DNA of 64,000 nucleotides from Diplonema japonicum (Eukaryota; Euglenozoa; Diplonemea; Diplonemida; Diplonemidae). Location of the stretch: contig OZ025690.1 of NCBI GenBank assembly GCA_964019335.1, positions 62,001 through 126,000 on the forward strand, written 5' to 3'. Of this stretch, positions 49,516 to 62,600 are shown in pieces. The stretch's first letter is position 1. Each line of letters begins with the position of its first letter. The notes under the pieces are model-generated. The model saw nothing but the letters and a program-made list of their open reading frames with translations, made no database searches and was not told the DNA's origin. Both the position numbers and the translations under genes were made by a program.

Positions 49516-49731
49516 TCATGTTGTTCCGTGGTAGCTGTACACCTTGTAGACTCCTTCGTCTTCCTTCAGAACTGGGTTGTTTGGGTGTACGCACAGGCTT
49601 TTTGGACACTTTCCCGGCTTCGCTCCGAGGCCCTTGTTTGTTTTAACCCAGTCATTCAGGGTAACATTCCACTCACTACATATCATATCCTTCTTGTCGG
49701 TGCTGTGCCAGTACTCGTCGAATGGCGGCAT
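49516..49731 (-). CDS. Small 71-aa protein of unknown function
   Basis: This complete frame runs from ATG (49731, preceded by A-rich leader) to TGA (49516-49518). The sequence MPPFDEYWHSTDKKDMICSE, then KCPKSLCVHPNNPVLKEDEG and VYKVYSYHG, is ordinary protein-like composition with three cysteines, unlike the homopolymer-coded open frames in spacers. It has no signal peptide or membrane segment. I do not recognise the family. The A-run leader before the ATG is like that of CSN1 and the glycosyltransferase. Confidence 0.6.
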   Translation of the reverse strand: MPPFDEYWHSTDKKDMICSEWNVTLNDWVKTNKGLGAKPGKCPKSLCVHPNNPVLKEDEGVYKVYSYHGTT

Positions 49732-49878
49732 TTTCTTTTTATTTCCCCACCCTTTTCTCCCCCCTCCTTGTGTTTGCCTGTTCTTTTTTTTTTTTCTCCC
49801 CCGTTGTGCACGTATGGCATTTCCTCAAGATCCCGGACAGCTTAGAGGGGTCTGACCCCACTCCTGCCGTTGCAGTGT

Positions 49879-50427
49879 CTATAAGAAAGGCAGGTTATTA
49901 AGAGTCCCCTTACGACCTTTCGAAACTGTGGCAAGCACACCAACATAGGTGACGAGAAGAAGGTTTTCGATGTGAGGGGTGAACTCCACCCGCTGCCAAA
50001 AAAAAGAGAGAAAAAAAAAAGAAAAAGAAACAGGCTTTTGCTTTGTTTTGTTTGTTGATCTATTTGAAACATAACAGTAGAAAAAGAAAAAAAGTAGCTG
50101 GACCTCCAGATTCCATGCTTAAAAGAGGAACTGGCCGTTGTTCTTGTTCGTGCCGGGGAAAACCTGGAGCAGCTTGTAAGCCCGAATGTTGCCAACGTTT
50201 CCCTTTTGTTTAGTCAAGTCAAAAGCTCTTCTTGCAGAAGAAAGAGGAAACAAAAAAAAAAAAAAGAAGAAGAAAAAAATAAAACACCCCTTTTCGGAAG
50301 AAGAAAAAAAAATGGGGGTATTTGCCCAGGGCCACCAAAAGTATTTAATTTCACTATGATGAGGAAACGAAGTGGCTAGCAACGGCCGCGGTGGCCGTGC
50401 CTACCTTGCTGACCCACCGTAGTGCAT
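49879..50427 (-). CDS. Candidate 67-aa single-pass membrane protein with two longer introns
   Basis: Three pieces join in frame to 204 nt: exon 50405..50427 (MHYGGSA), exon 50164..50230 (RAFDLTKQKGNVGNIRAYKLLQ, quoted in part: NVGNIRAYKLLQ) and exon 49879..49992 (RVEFTPHIENLLLVTYVGVL...). The introns would be 50231..50404 (174 nt, GTAGGC...TGCAAG) and 49993..50163 (171 nt, GTTTTC...TTTGGCAG), far longer than others here, and both carry strong pyrimidine tracts. The first acceptor is a tandem AAGAAG that could shift one residue. The product has one membrane helix (ENLLLVTYVGVLATV) and a short basic tail. The layout is like small mitochondrial or ER membrane subunits, but no family is assigned. 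The exon pieces look coding; the exact joins are uncertain. Confidence 0.4.
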
Positions 50428-50634
50428 AGCTAGACGTTCTATTTCTTTTTCTCATCTTCCTCAAGATCTTTTGAAAACTCACCCCCCCCCCCCCCCCCCC
50501 CAGCGTAATCTGTTCCGTTAGAGGGGTAAATTAAAAATCTTTTCAGAATGATAGCTTTTACAGGGAAATCACCAGGGTAAACGTATGTTGGTATAAGAAA
50601 AAAAAACTTCAAAAACCTACGACGGTACAAGTCT
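50428..50634. other. Spacer downstream of the VPS13-like gene
   Basis: The spacer has a C run of about 18 at 50485-50502 (G on the coding strand) and mixed sequence. It lies between the VPS13-like stop at 50635 and the candidate small gene. No other feature is seen. Confidence 0.5.
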
Positions 50635-53600
50635 CTAGGAACTAGCAAGATGCTCCATACTCCGCCTGAGATACTCCAAAAGAGAAAGCCCGTCTTTGTT
50701 CTGAGCAATGAGACTCGCGGTGTTAGCTCCGTGCGTGTGTGTATGAATCGATGTAGGGATGGACACCTCAGTTGCTCTGTTGAATGACGGCCAGTGATAG
50801 TGCAACGAGTCGTTTAGGTGTCTTATGGCGTCCAGGTCCTCTGTCTGTATCTTCGAGATCTTTGTCAACGCTGCGAGGAATTCGGAAACTGCTTCGCGGT
50901 CCGGAAGCTGCAACCTCTTCGTGTTCCACGAAGCAACTCCCGAGCCGCTCCGGTGCAGGATAATGGAGTTAGCCTGTGCAGAAGCACGTCCTATAGCAAC
51001 CAGCCTCGCGTTCCAATCCATGTTCAGGACACGCCCTTTCGAAATCTGGCACACTCTGTGCGTTGATATCACGTAGTAAGTGTTAGGAAAGATCCCCTCC
51101 GAGTGGTGCACGTAGTACTCAGTGCCCAACCGTTCCCCTGTGTTGTGCAGAATGTTCAGCTGGCACAGCATATGGTACACCTCCGAGCAGGTCCGGTTAT
51201 AAGGTGACAGAACACCGTCCATAATAACCCGTGGGTGACGTCGTCTCAATGAGCTCTGCGGGCCATTAATGTGTGCGATGCACCCGTTGCACACTGCGCT
51301 GACAAGTTCAAACACACCTTGTGGCGGCTTTGTCACGACTCCGATTACACCGCATACTGTGCCTTTACCGAAGCCTACTACGCCGCGTTTCTTCCCGCCA
51401 TAGTATGGTTTTACAACAAGGCCTGATATGCCCAAGCCCATTCCAAAGCACAGACGTGTGAAGCCTTCACGGAACCCGTGTGTGAACCCACGTGGGGCAC
51501 GGACACGGAGGTGGATTCGATGCCGTCTCTGATACTTCTCGTCGCCTCCCACTGCGTCGATGACACCCAAGAGTCTTGACACCAATGTGCACACCGCCGC
51601 CACCAACACCAACAACGCTGTTATGACCTGTGCAAGAAGCGCCACAGCACCCTTCACCACACCCTTCCCGAACCCGCCGAGTGACGCTGCCGAGAGACCC
51701 TTCGTGATCTCAGCTGCCATGTTCGCCACGCCCTTGGAGAGCGACGACAGGACCTTTGAAGGGTTCCCAACAGTGGAAGCACCGAGGACAACAACGCTGG
51801 ACTTCAAAATGGACGGGAGGTAGTGGCGGATGAGGATAGTGGTGAGCTCCTTCCTGCGGATCATCAGGTTCGCGGCTCGAAATTCCGGAAGCTTCACCTG
51901 CGCCTCGTCAACGGAGAACAACGACAACCCCCAGGACTGCATGAAGGGCATGACGTCCGAGGTGCCGCCCAGAACACCAAGCCATGTGATTTCCGGTTTG
52001 ATCTTGTGCACGAGGAGCTCCCCCAACCGTAGGTACACATGGTTCGTCTCCCCGCCCGGTGGCTGCGGCTCCCTATTAATTATGTTGCTGAGCCGTTTCT
52101 GTCCAACCTTTCTGCTCGCAAGAACGTTTAAAACCTGCGAGAATCCCATGAACAACGACAAAACGTCCGCGTCGCCAAGGGTAAGCTTCATCGGCTGCAA
52201 GAAAACCCCCATATACCCGATCTGAAGCACGTGGGACTTGTAGTAAGCCTTCGCAAGTGAAAGCTGCATGAAGGGACGGCTCTCCTTGCGGTCCAGAGCT
52301 CCCAGGATGACGGGGAAGTCCGCGTGGCCCATCGAGTTGTCGATCTGGAAGGTTTTGATGGTGAGCCTTCCGGAGTAGTACCCGTCGTCCTCTTTGATGA
52401 CCACGAAATCGACTCCTCCAATATCCACAAAGATGATTTCCCTCAAGATGCCCCCAACCTCTCCGCAGATGCTGAGATTCAACGAGACAGAGCTGTCTAT
52501 GATCAGTGGGTATTCTTCTGCAGCTACAGGGACTTCCATGGGTGGTTCTTCTATTGCCTGCAATGGTTCATCTGGTTCTCTGAAGATCCATTCTAAGTAC
52601 ACGCATCCGAAGTCTTCCTTCCCATGTGCCCTTACCAGTGCCCAATCGGCGCTTCCGGGTCTTGCCTGCAGTTCGAACCTCTTCCTTCCGGTCTTCCCTA
52701 GCTTTGCTTCCGAGACTTGAATGATAACCTGGCCTAGAAAGTCGTCTGTAAGCACGTCGCTGTCCCACAGTGTCACGATTAGGACACCGTCGCTGCCACG
52801 GATCCCGAACGTCTTCCAGTCTCCGTCGCCCCACACGGGGTTCACGTTGTTCCTTATCACATCTGTCTTGTGTGACCCGTACAAGGGTACCTTCCCGTCA
52901 AGCCGCAGTGTGCAGTAAGGGTCGCTTGTGTTCTCCCCACATATCTTCCTGTCCCTCCCGATGAGGTCTTCTGCTTGCACCACCCTCACGTGGAATCTGC
53001 ACGTCTGGTGGCCTGGTATGATCACCAAGCAGATGCTTCTCTTTGCAAGCCTCACCTTTATGTCGAAAGGACAGTCATGCTGGATGCTGATGTACTTTAT
53101 GCAGTCTTCGCTTTCACTCAGCTTCGTGACATCCACCTGCGCCACAACCTCATGCTCGCCATACGCCAGCCTCACGCGGACCGGCTGCGTGGTTTCTAGC
53201 TCGTCGATCCAACTGTTGAAATCATGAAATCGTAACACAAAGCATACCAGTCGGCGTTAGCCATTGCAGGGCAGACGTACTCGTGGTTGGTCTTTTCTTG
53301 CCATATCTGAGCGGGCCAGCATGTTTGGTTGCATAATTGGAACGGTGGGACGATGCTGTGAGTGGTGTGAAATGAGGTCATGTTGCTGCACACCTTGTGG
53401 AGAACTCAATGAACGAAACGAAAGACTCGACACTGCAGTTCACGTTTAAACAACAGACGAATTCGTTTTGTGGGCCGTAGAGCTGTGGGTGGAGGTTAAA
53501 GATATTTTCTTCATCGCAATATACCTTAACGCGTCCTGATACTATTGTAGGGCAGAACTTGGGGGACCAGACCTGGGAACCTTTGAGCCGCACTTGGAGG

Positions 53601-56600
53601 AAAGGTGGTGAGCTGCTGGAGAACGAGACACCGTGCTTCGTGGAGCCCCACTGGACGGGGTGCTTGGCGTTGCTGGGAACAGATGTGACCAGCGAGTCTT
53701 TGTAGTCACAGACAGACAGCTCGATGTGCTTAGCAGACTTGTTGCACGCCACGAACTGGTCGGTGAAGGTTACAATTCGTGTTTTGCAGAACACGGCAGG
53801 CGCTGTGACCGTGGTCACTGATATCGGCACGCACTTCCTGCTGCCTGCCCTCTCAACAGAGCAAACCACGCTTCTGTGCCCCAGTTCGCCACACGTAAAC
53901 ACGCTGCTGTTAGTCCCTTCATCGATTGACACTTTGGTCCTCTCCGTGAATTCGTCCTCCGAAGGCGTGTACATCACAGGTTCCCCCCGCACAGCCCCGT
54001 ACCCGTCCTTGCTCACAAACATGTCTGTGTCTCGTCGTAAGCACGCTGTGAATTTTGAATATTTCTTCAGGTGCAGTCTCTTGCAGGTTTCAAGACTCAT
54101 CTGATTCAGGATCCACAACGGGGCCCACAGGGTCAGCTCCGTGTCGACATCAAGAGAGCTGTGCGTGAGGAACAGCTTTGTCGTGCTTTGTCCTTGCACT
54201 TCCTTGAAGTAGCATGGGATGTCGTAGCCCACGGTGACGACGGAGTGCGGGATGGCGATGGGGTGGCTGCGCTGCTCGTTCTTCGTTAGCATAGCAAAAG
54301 ATATCTTTACATCGATACCGCTGGAAACACCAAGCAGAAAGGCAGACTTCCCAGGTTGCACAACCTGCGGGTCGGTGGCGTTGGCTATGTCACGTATAAG
54401 GTCAGACACGACACTCTTGTCGGGGGGGTGCTCGAACTTATGGTCCACACCCCACCCGGCCTCCCGCAGCACAGGTTCCACTAAGACAGCCGTTTCGCTC
54501 TCGAGAAGCTCCTTTATGGCAAACTCCACTTCAAAGCTCCATGCTTCGCACCCATCTTTGAGGTGCGGGGTCAGGCAGTCTATTACATGCTGCACCTCCG
54601 GTATTTTTGACGTGTTGCTTCCAGCCCCTATCGTGTACCTGATAGGCACAGGAAGTAGGTTCACGAACTTTGCCGTTGGCCTAATAATAATTTGCAGGTC
54701 CATCGCTGACAGCTCCTCCTCGACGTTCGTGGTCGGCACAGCATTGTAGCTCCACATCGGTTTGTACACAGCTGACAGAAAGCATCCGTTTGCAAGTCCA
54801 TGTCTGCTGAGCTTCGCCTGCTGCTCCCCAGTAGGGATCGGGTGAGATGTGATGGTGCACTGCACGGGTATTCTCTTGTTCGCCGCACCCTGATCTCCCC
54901 TCCAGGCATGCGCCTTGTTCAAGAAGTAAATAGGGATGCCCTTTGTACTTTGAACTGGGGATATCGGCGATGACCACGTAACGCACTCCAACTCCTTGCG
55001 GTCTCGAGACTGCATGCCTTGCATGTCAGAAGCTATGATTTTCTCCCGCCACACCTCACCGTCCGCATCTGCAAGAGCTGAAGGGAGGGGTCGGACGTCA
55101 AGTGAGGCGCCCTTTGTGATGAAAAGGAGGGGCAGCGCCACGACGTTGTTCAAAAACGATGTCGTTGGCGGGACGATGATGAGGGGGTCGGCAATCTCGG
55201 GGGAGCCGCAGGTCTCGGCGATCTTTCTAACCTCGGAGAGGGCGGGGTGGTGCAACCGCACTGCAAGGGGAAAGTCGCAGTCGTTTCTGAGAAGCACGGA
55301 CGACCGGACGGTGGTTTTAAGACGACCCTCTTGGACAGCTGTTTGTATCACACATTTAGGTAGCGGTGCCCTGCAACACCTCTGCACAATGCTGAGGATG
55401 CCAAATGACGATGGTGTCAGTACTATACGGTTCGACCGGCTATGCGTCACGGCGCACGGCCTGTTGGTTGTGAAGGCTGCTGCGATAGTGATGCTGCGCT
55501 TGCCCCCGACAGCATCATGCGTCAGATGAGCGTAGCTTTGGTACAGCGCCGAGAGGCGCATCTCATCTCCGTACTTGAGCACCACGATGAGCGGAAGACA
55601 CATTTCGTTGCACACGGTGTACCCCGCTGTGTGGACCACGCGTTGCCGGATCTTTTTGGCTTCCGTTTTATCGAACCTTCTGAGGATCTCGACCACTCCT
55701 AGCAGCGTCTGGGTGCTGACCGTCATGGAAATTGTGTCGCCAGCATCGTTCGGGTCGCCAACCTTGCGCCAGGGTTCCATCGTAATAACGGTCTTGTACC
55801 CCAAGCGGGAATTCTTCTGCTGGCGTAAAAGGGACATTTTCATTCCCAGGTCAAGCATCATGTCCCAATGCCCGCTTTGAATGTTGTGGCATTCCACGGC
55901 ACCTGCATATGTTGTGTCTATGTGTGCCTCGATGTCGCTTATGCTTATGTCACAGGACTGGGTCATCGGGAGCGTGACTATGCCGGCAATGTTGATCGAG
56001 TCGCATCTGCTTCGTATGACCTCCAGCTCGAAGCCCGACAGATCGTCTAAAAGGACGAACGAGAGCTTGTTGAAGTTCCCCAACACCTCCATCGAGAACG
56101 GCTTCATGTTCCTTCCCCTCATTGACACTTGCGGTGTTGCTAGGCTCTCCACGACATCGTCAGGTTCTATATTGGGAATGATCACTTTGTAGAAGTCTTT
56201 TATGATATCACGTAAATCGAGGACGTCGCCTACAGTCAGCCTCAGCTCCGCCCAGTTGTTCTCCGGGCCCATTGCATTGAGCGACCCTGTTATCCGAAAA
56301 GAGCCCACAAACTTCTGAAGATTGTCCTTCCATTCCCTCCCCATTACGATGTTCATCGGGTGAACGTGCAACAGGTTCTTACCCACCGTGTGGTCCTTGC
56401 AGTATTTCGTCCCTGGAAGCGGGTTCTTATCGCATCCTTGGAACACACACACTGTCTCGGAGTATTTCCATCCTCCTTTCACGCTCAGCTCGGCAAGCCC
56501 CATCTCTATCTTCGTTTCCCCCCTCTTCGGGATCAGTGCTTCGAAGGAGTCGGACACTGTGATTGTGAACAGCCTTCCCTCTCTCCCACTCCCTTCCAAG

Positions 56601-59600
56601 GAGATCCTGGTCTTGCTGTTTAGAAATTTTACACTGATACCGTCTCTGACGAGCGGCATCCCCGCTGACTTGGGGGGCGACATCTTCATCCGTTTCAACC
56701 GTAAGTTAGAAACGCTGGCTCCCTCATCAGGGTTCATGACCTGGTTGAAGGTGTTCACCGTAGACACGGTGCAGTTCTTGCCGAAGCTGACGGAGGAACT
56801 CTTCGGGATGTTGAAGTACTGGCTGAGGGGTATTGTCGCGTACTGCATGGTGCTTCGTTGGAAAGGGAAACGGACTTTGAAATGCGTGCTGTGAAAAACA
56901 ACGTTAGTGAAGTCTTGCAACACGATCGGGTGCACCCAGTCGGTGTAGGTATGGCTGCTGCTTCCATCGACGGTAGATGAACGACGCCACTTCCGGTACT
57001 GGTCCGGGTCCATGTTCAAATTAATAACAAGAAAGTGAGCTGGTTCAATGTGCACTTCAGCATTCCGCTGACACTCTGTTGAATGAGGTGCGATGACCCA
57101 ACGTTTACCTCTACCGCCGCTTAATGTGATTTCCGGTTCCTTGACGTTCCATGTGAAGCTGTCGTTGCCAATGTGTTCTAGATCCTCCTGACGGACTACG
57201 ACATCTTCCTCACTCCGTGCTGACATTGCGGGCAACATTTGTGGGTCTACTCTACTCGCTGATGTTACTCTCATCAGGGCCGACACAAAGTCCATCGATA
57301 GGTTTGCGCTCATCGGTTTGATGTCCACCTCTATGTTGTACCGCACGTTGACGCTCGGGCTGTCCTCTAAAAGGTATTCAAAATAAACAAGGTTATCCCT
57401 GCCTGTGATGTCGTCCTCTTCCATCCCTTGCCAGTTGTACAGCAGCGGCGGAGCTGCTGATGTTATCGTCGTCACCACCTTCACCCTCGGCTGCATCAAT
57501 CGAACCGAAAGCTTGTTGTTCATCATCAGCATCTCAATGCTGAGATTGGTCATTAACACCTCGCACACAGGCATCCTCCCCCTGCTTGCCTCGGACAACA
57601 GTGTGATGTTGAAGTCGCCCCCTGTCACTATTAAAGTAAGCGACAAGTCTGATGTGACATCAGCATAGGAAACAGGTTCTATCTGGATCTCATCACAGTC
57701 GACGTATGTGTCTTGAAGAAGAATGTCTGTTGTGTCGTCGGAGATGCTTTCCGTGATGAGGGACACTCTTTGGATGTACTCAGGGGCAAGCATCATGGAG
57801 GACTGGAAAAGAACGATGTTCAAAGAAGTGGACTTGTCCTCGAAGCACTTCTCCAGCTTGATAGCGAACTGGATTCCCTCCGACATCACACTCCCGATGT
57901 CTAGCTCAGCGTCTTCGATAAACTCTATCATAATGCACGCGTTGCTTCCTGTTGGGCCCATCAGGCTTCCACCAGCTGCGGACCCTGTCAGTACCAACCC
58001 GTTCATTATCAGTCTTAACGCGCTTCGACACTGGTCCACCTCCAGGGTTCTGTACGGCACTAGAACCGTCACATCTGTTATGACAACATCTACATCCCAC
58101 CTCGAGTACAGTAGGTCACCGGGGTGTACCTTGGCTTGCATTCGCTTTGCTTTCCAGTTTTCCAAGCTGTAGTATGCACTGCAGGGAAACAGTACCATGC
58201 CTCCTTCAACTCGGCGTCTGTCGTCAGGTTCATCATACAAGTCTCTGTCCACGATCTGGCACCCATACCTGTCGACCACATACTGCACTGGGAGGTATTG
58301 GACCGTTTTGACAGGAAAGAAATTGCAGAGCTGCCGGATCGTCTTTGCAGAGTACGTCAGGTGGACCGACCCGATGTACCCCCACAGCCTCACCACGTCC
58401 TCGTTGAGCCTGCACACGTAGCTCATTTCCAAAGCCCACTGTTTGCTGGATGACACCGACAACACTGTGTTGAACCTGGACACGTAGAACTCAGGCCTTG
58501 TGTCAATACTTTTCACCTCTACTTTACCTATTTTGCAGTCAAACCTAGTGTCAACCGGTGTTGTCTTTACCCTGAACCACGCACCGGGTGGCGATACAAG
58601 GACCTTGAATAGAGGCTTGGCAGGACCGCCTTCCTCGGAGACTTGTAAGTTTGTGCAAACCGACTCGACCTTGAAATCGAAGAATGTAACCTTGCTGAGC
58701 GGTGCGGAGTTCGGGAAAACGGGTTCGTAGCAAGGCCATGCAAAGGCGTTGATGATCTCGGGCACTCCGAGGATGGGGTCCGCCCACTCCATCAAGCTGG
58801 CGATGGTCTGCGGGAGGACTGTCCTGTCGAGGAAGAACCTCACATTACCAACACAGCCGTGCACTGCGAGTGATGTCATCCCCTTCTGTGTGCACCATAA
58901 CGACCTGTCTGACGTAGACATCACAACAGATGTGTAGAAACCCAGGGGTGCTGAAAGGCTCTTGGCATCGTGCAACCATGGTTGGTTCACCTCGGAGGCA
59001 GTTGGAGTGAAATTCCCCCGCCATCCCCCTTTAGGTGGGTGTGCAGGAGGCATCCTTCTGTCGTGGGCTTCCGTGGTTGAACTCAGATGGCAGAACGGGT
59101 GGAAGACGTGCATCGGTGAGGGGTGCGAAAATAGAGTATTCCGGTTAAATTCCGCCTGCGCCACTCCGTCGCCCAGTGCCACCCACTGCTTACGTAGCTC
59201 CCAGTAGCCCTCCATGTCACCATCACTGAGGCATGACTGGATGCTGACGGAATCTGAAAGGCTGTCGTTTTCGGGCAGGCGCGATGCTTGGAGCATCTCA
59301 CGCCTGATGCCCTCCTCCCAACCCACCTCCTCTTTGCGCTCCCATATCTTGCACTCCTTGAGGCCCATGTCACCTATTTTATCGTAGAAAGTACTGCCAT
59401 TCTCAAACCACCACCCCTTCACCTGCAGAATCCATATCGTGGAGTAGGAGGCGTCACAGACTTTCAGCTCCAGCCGAGGGGTAGTCAGGTAAGCGTGTGA
59501 CTTGAAAAAAGCCGGCTTCGGAAAGCCCTCTGAGTCCAGACGGCCGTGCTTCGAGGGTCTGTTCTGCCTAGCCGGGACAGTGTGTGGGTGCTGCCAGCTG

Positions 59601-62600
59601 GTGCTTCCAAACTGCCTTACTCGAGAGTTCGTGTCGAGTATCTTCTCTTTCATTACGCTCAAGAGCTTCTTGACTTCTGGCAACGATCGATGACGCATTG
59701 CACACTTTACCTCTTCGCCGTTTCGCTCAATGTGCTTCCACACCTTTGGAACAAGCTCATTGCTCAGGATGACATATGTCTTTCCATCGATGACTTCAGA
59801 CACCTCGCCGAACTGCCAGCAATCAGCGTCGGAGTCGCGTACCTTGACCCTGTCGCCGCCTTTGAGCGCAGCGCTGCCCTCGATGCCACCGTCGACGGAC
59901 CACGCGATGGCGTAGTAGGTTTTGTAGAGGGGTAAGAGGTTACTGTTGATGTTAAGGATCATGGTCATGGCTTTCTTAGGCGACGGTGGAAGGCTGACGT
60001 CGAGGAGATTGTGCAGGACGCTCACCGCTTGTTCTCCTAAGAGGTCGTACAGCTTGTCGTCGACAAGGGACACTTCGGGAATGCAGTATTTCTCCCATAA
60101 CTCGTTTCGGTCTTCCTTCACACCACTGTCTGCGCCCATTGGGTGGGCCAGCTTCTGCAACTGACTCATCGCCTTCTCCAACGCAGGAAGCTCGTCGAGT
60201 ACCGGAACCTCCATTTGCAAAGGTGCATCGGGAAGCTCCAACCCCGAAGTGAGCACTACAATAGCGCAGGGGTCCATGGCTACTTCTCCGTGCCGGCTTC
60301 GGAACTCTTGGTTTCCTGACCCGCAAGGCCACGAAGTTCGGTCCCCGTCCTCTCTGTACATTCGAAGCACCCACCTGTCGTTAATCGAAAAGGGCTCCGT
60401 CTCTACCACTAACGTGTGTTTCGCCCACTGGTACCTTGGTGACCTGTTCTGATCACCTCTTCCCTGTATTACGAGTGTCGGTGCTGACACTTCCCACGAC
60501 CCTATCTCGGACCGGTATGAGGCATTCGACTGTCTGCGGAGGGGGTTCGCAGCAAGCTCGATCACCTCTTTGTACAGGTGGGACAACAACACGCCTGCTT
60601 TGGGGTTGATGTTGATCGGGACTGCGTCGCAGCCGATCACGGGAAACACACCGCAGGACACGGCGAACCAGTACGCAGCGGGGTCGTTGGACGCAAAGGT
60701 GGTGGACAGCTCGAGGCTGATATCGCAGCAGCCCAGTATTGGGGCGTTGTACGCCATGGCAACCTCGCCTATGGCCTCTGATATTGTAGAGGACGCCAAG
60801 GGGTCGACGGGTACGCCTCGGTACTGCGAGGTCCCGAAGCACCTGATATCCTCGCCAGACGCCACATCGCGCAAGATATCAGCTGTTGTGAGGGGCAACC
60901 CGTCGGCACCGAAGGGCTGTATTCGAAACATGCCACTGCTGACATCAATGTGTATGTGCGAAGATGTCTCGGTGACAGGGAGTGCCTTGAGTGGTCTGTC
61001 GAGTCGTGCGACGAGCCCGCCAGGGATGCGGATCTCCTCTGCTTTGAAGACTGCGACCCACGTCTTTTTCACGGTGGACGGTCTACACAGCGGGAGGTGG
61101 AATTCCACACCTTGGTGCAACAACAGGCCCATCGAAACGGGTGGGCTCTCCAAATTCTTCCGCACCTTCTTCAAAGCCTTCCCGTACACGTTTGCACCCA
61201 GACCGTCCAGCCCCGTTCCCCAGAAGCTGTCGACGTCATGGTTCCGTATGGGTCGTGTTCCTGTCGCTTTCAGGATTCGGCGTGTTCGGCTTCTTTGCAA
61301 AAAAGCTGACGTGAGGGATTCAATCAACATTTCCTCGTTCACCTTTCTTCCAGTTAGGATGTCGTTCGTGTAGCACAGCGGGAACAGGTCTGAGATAACG
61401 CTGAATTCCCGACCGCGGAAAGTAAAAGGCTCAGGATAGTCTGGGGAGAGCTCGCCCCACTCATCCTCGACGTTCTTGATGTTGATAGTAAAAGCGGGCG
61501 ACGTGCACAAATACACCACATTGTGCTGTGTTTCGGAGACGTATATTTCGTCCTGCTTCGAGAGGCAAATATCGGCGGGCGAGTTCATATCATACTGTAT
61601 AGTGGAACCCGTCCCTACGGCAGACTCCCAGTATTGCACACGGTTGTTACCCGTATCGGCTATGACAAGGGAACTATCACTTGTGGCTGCAACTGCCTCT
61701 GGGAATGATAGCTCATGTGCTAAACAGCCCTTGTTGCCAGACCCAGCAGCAAGTTTCCCACTGTCTGCGCCATACTGCCAGTGAATCACTCTGTGGTTAT
61801 ACGTATCAGCAACGTAGAGAGTACTGTCGTAAGTGACGCAGATCCCCTTCGGGCTGTGTAGCAGGTTAAGATCAGGCCCGGACACGCAGTATTTTGACCC
61901 TGCGACAGTAGCATTAGCATGGGTTGATCCAACTGCCCATCTCTGGACTCGGTGGTTCCCCGTGTCGCAGACGTACACCATCCCGTCGGGGCCGATGCTC
62001 ACGTCGGATGGATACTTCAGGTGTTTCTTGTCATGCCCTGCTCCGTTCCCACCCGCCACTGTGATCGGCTCGACGTCCTTGTCATCGACGTCCCACCGCT
62101 GCACCCGGTGATTGTTCGTGTCGGCGATAAACAGGTATTTCTTCTCCTTCGCCTCTACCAAGCACAGCCCTCCGGGTTTGTTCAGCTGTCTCATTGCGGA
62201 TCCAGACCCATTTCCTCCAGCCACTAGCCACCCTGAGCAGCACCCTGGTATCCATTGCAGGACTCTGTGGTTGTCTGTGTCAGCGATGTACAGGACGCCA
62301 TGCGAATCGCATGCCACGCCACAAGGATAGTTCAGAATGTGCGTGGGGACGGCTTGAATCTCATTCGGGACGCTATGGCGTATGATGGACTGCTCAGCGA
62401 TGTGCCGGATCTGGCCGAGTAGGATGGGGAGGTTGGTGTGCGGGAGGGTGAGGCGGCCGCCGGGGACGAGCTCCGTGGTGCGAGCATTCTTCTTCGTTTT
62501 GGAAGAGACGTAGCGTAATAAGTCGATGCGGGGCGAGCCACCGAGGACTACACGGAGGATGCCGGGGGTGGGCAGCAAACGTCCATTGCACGTGACCTCC

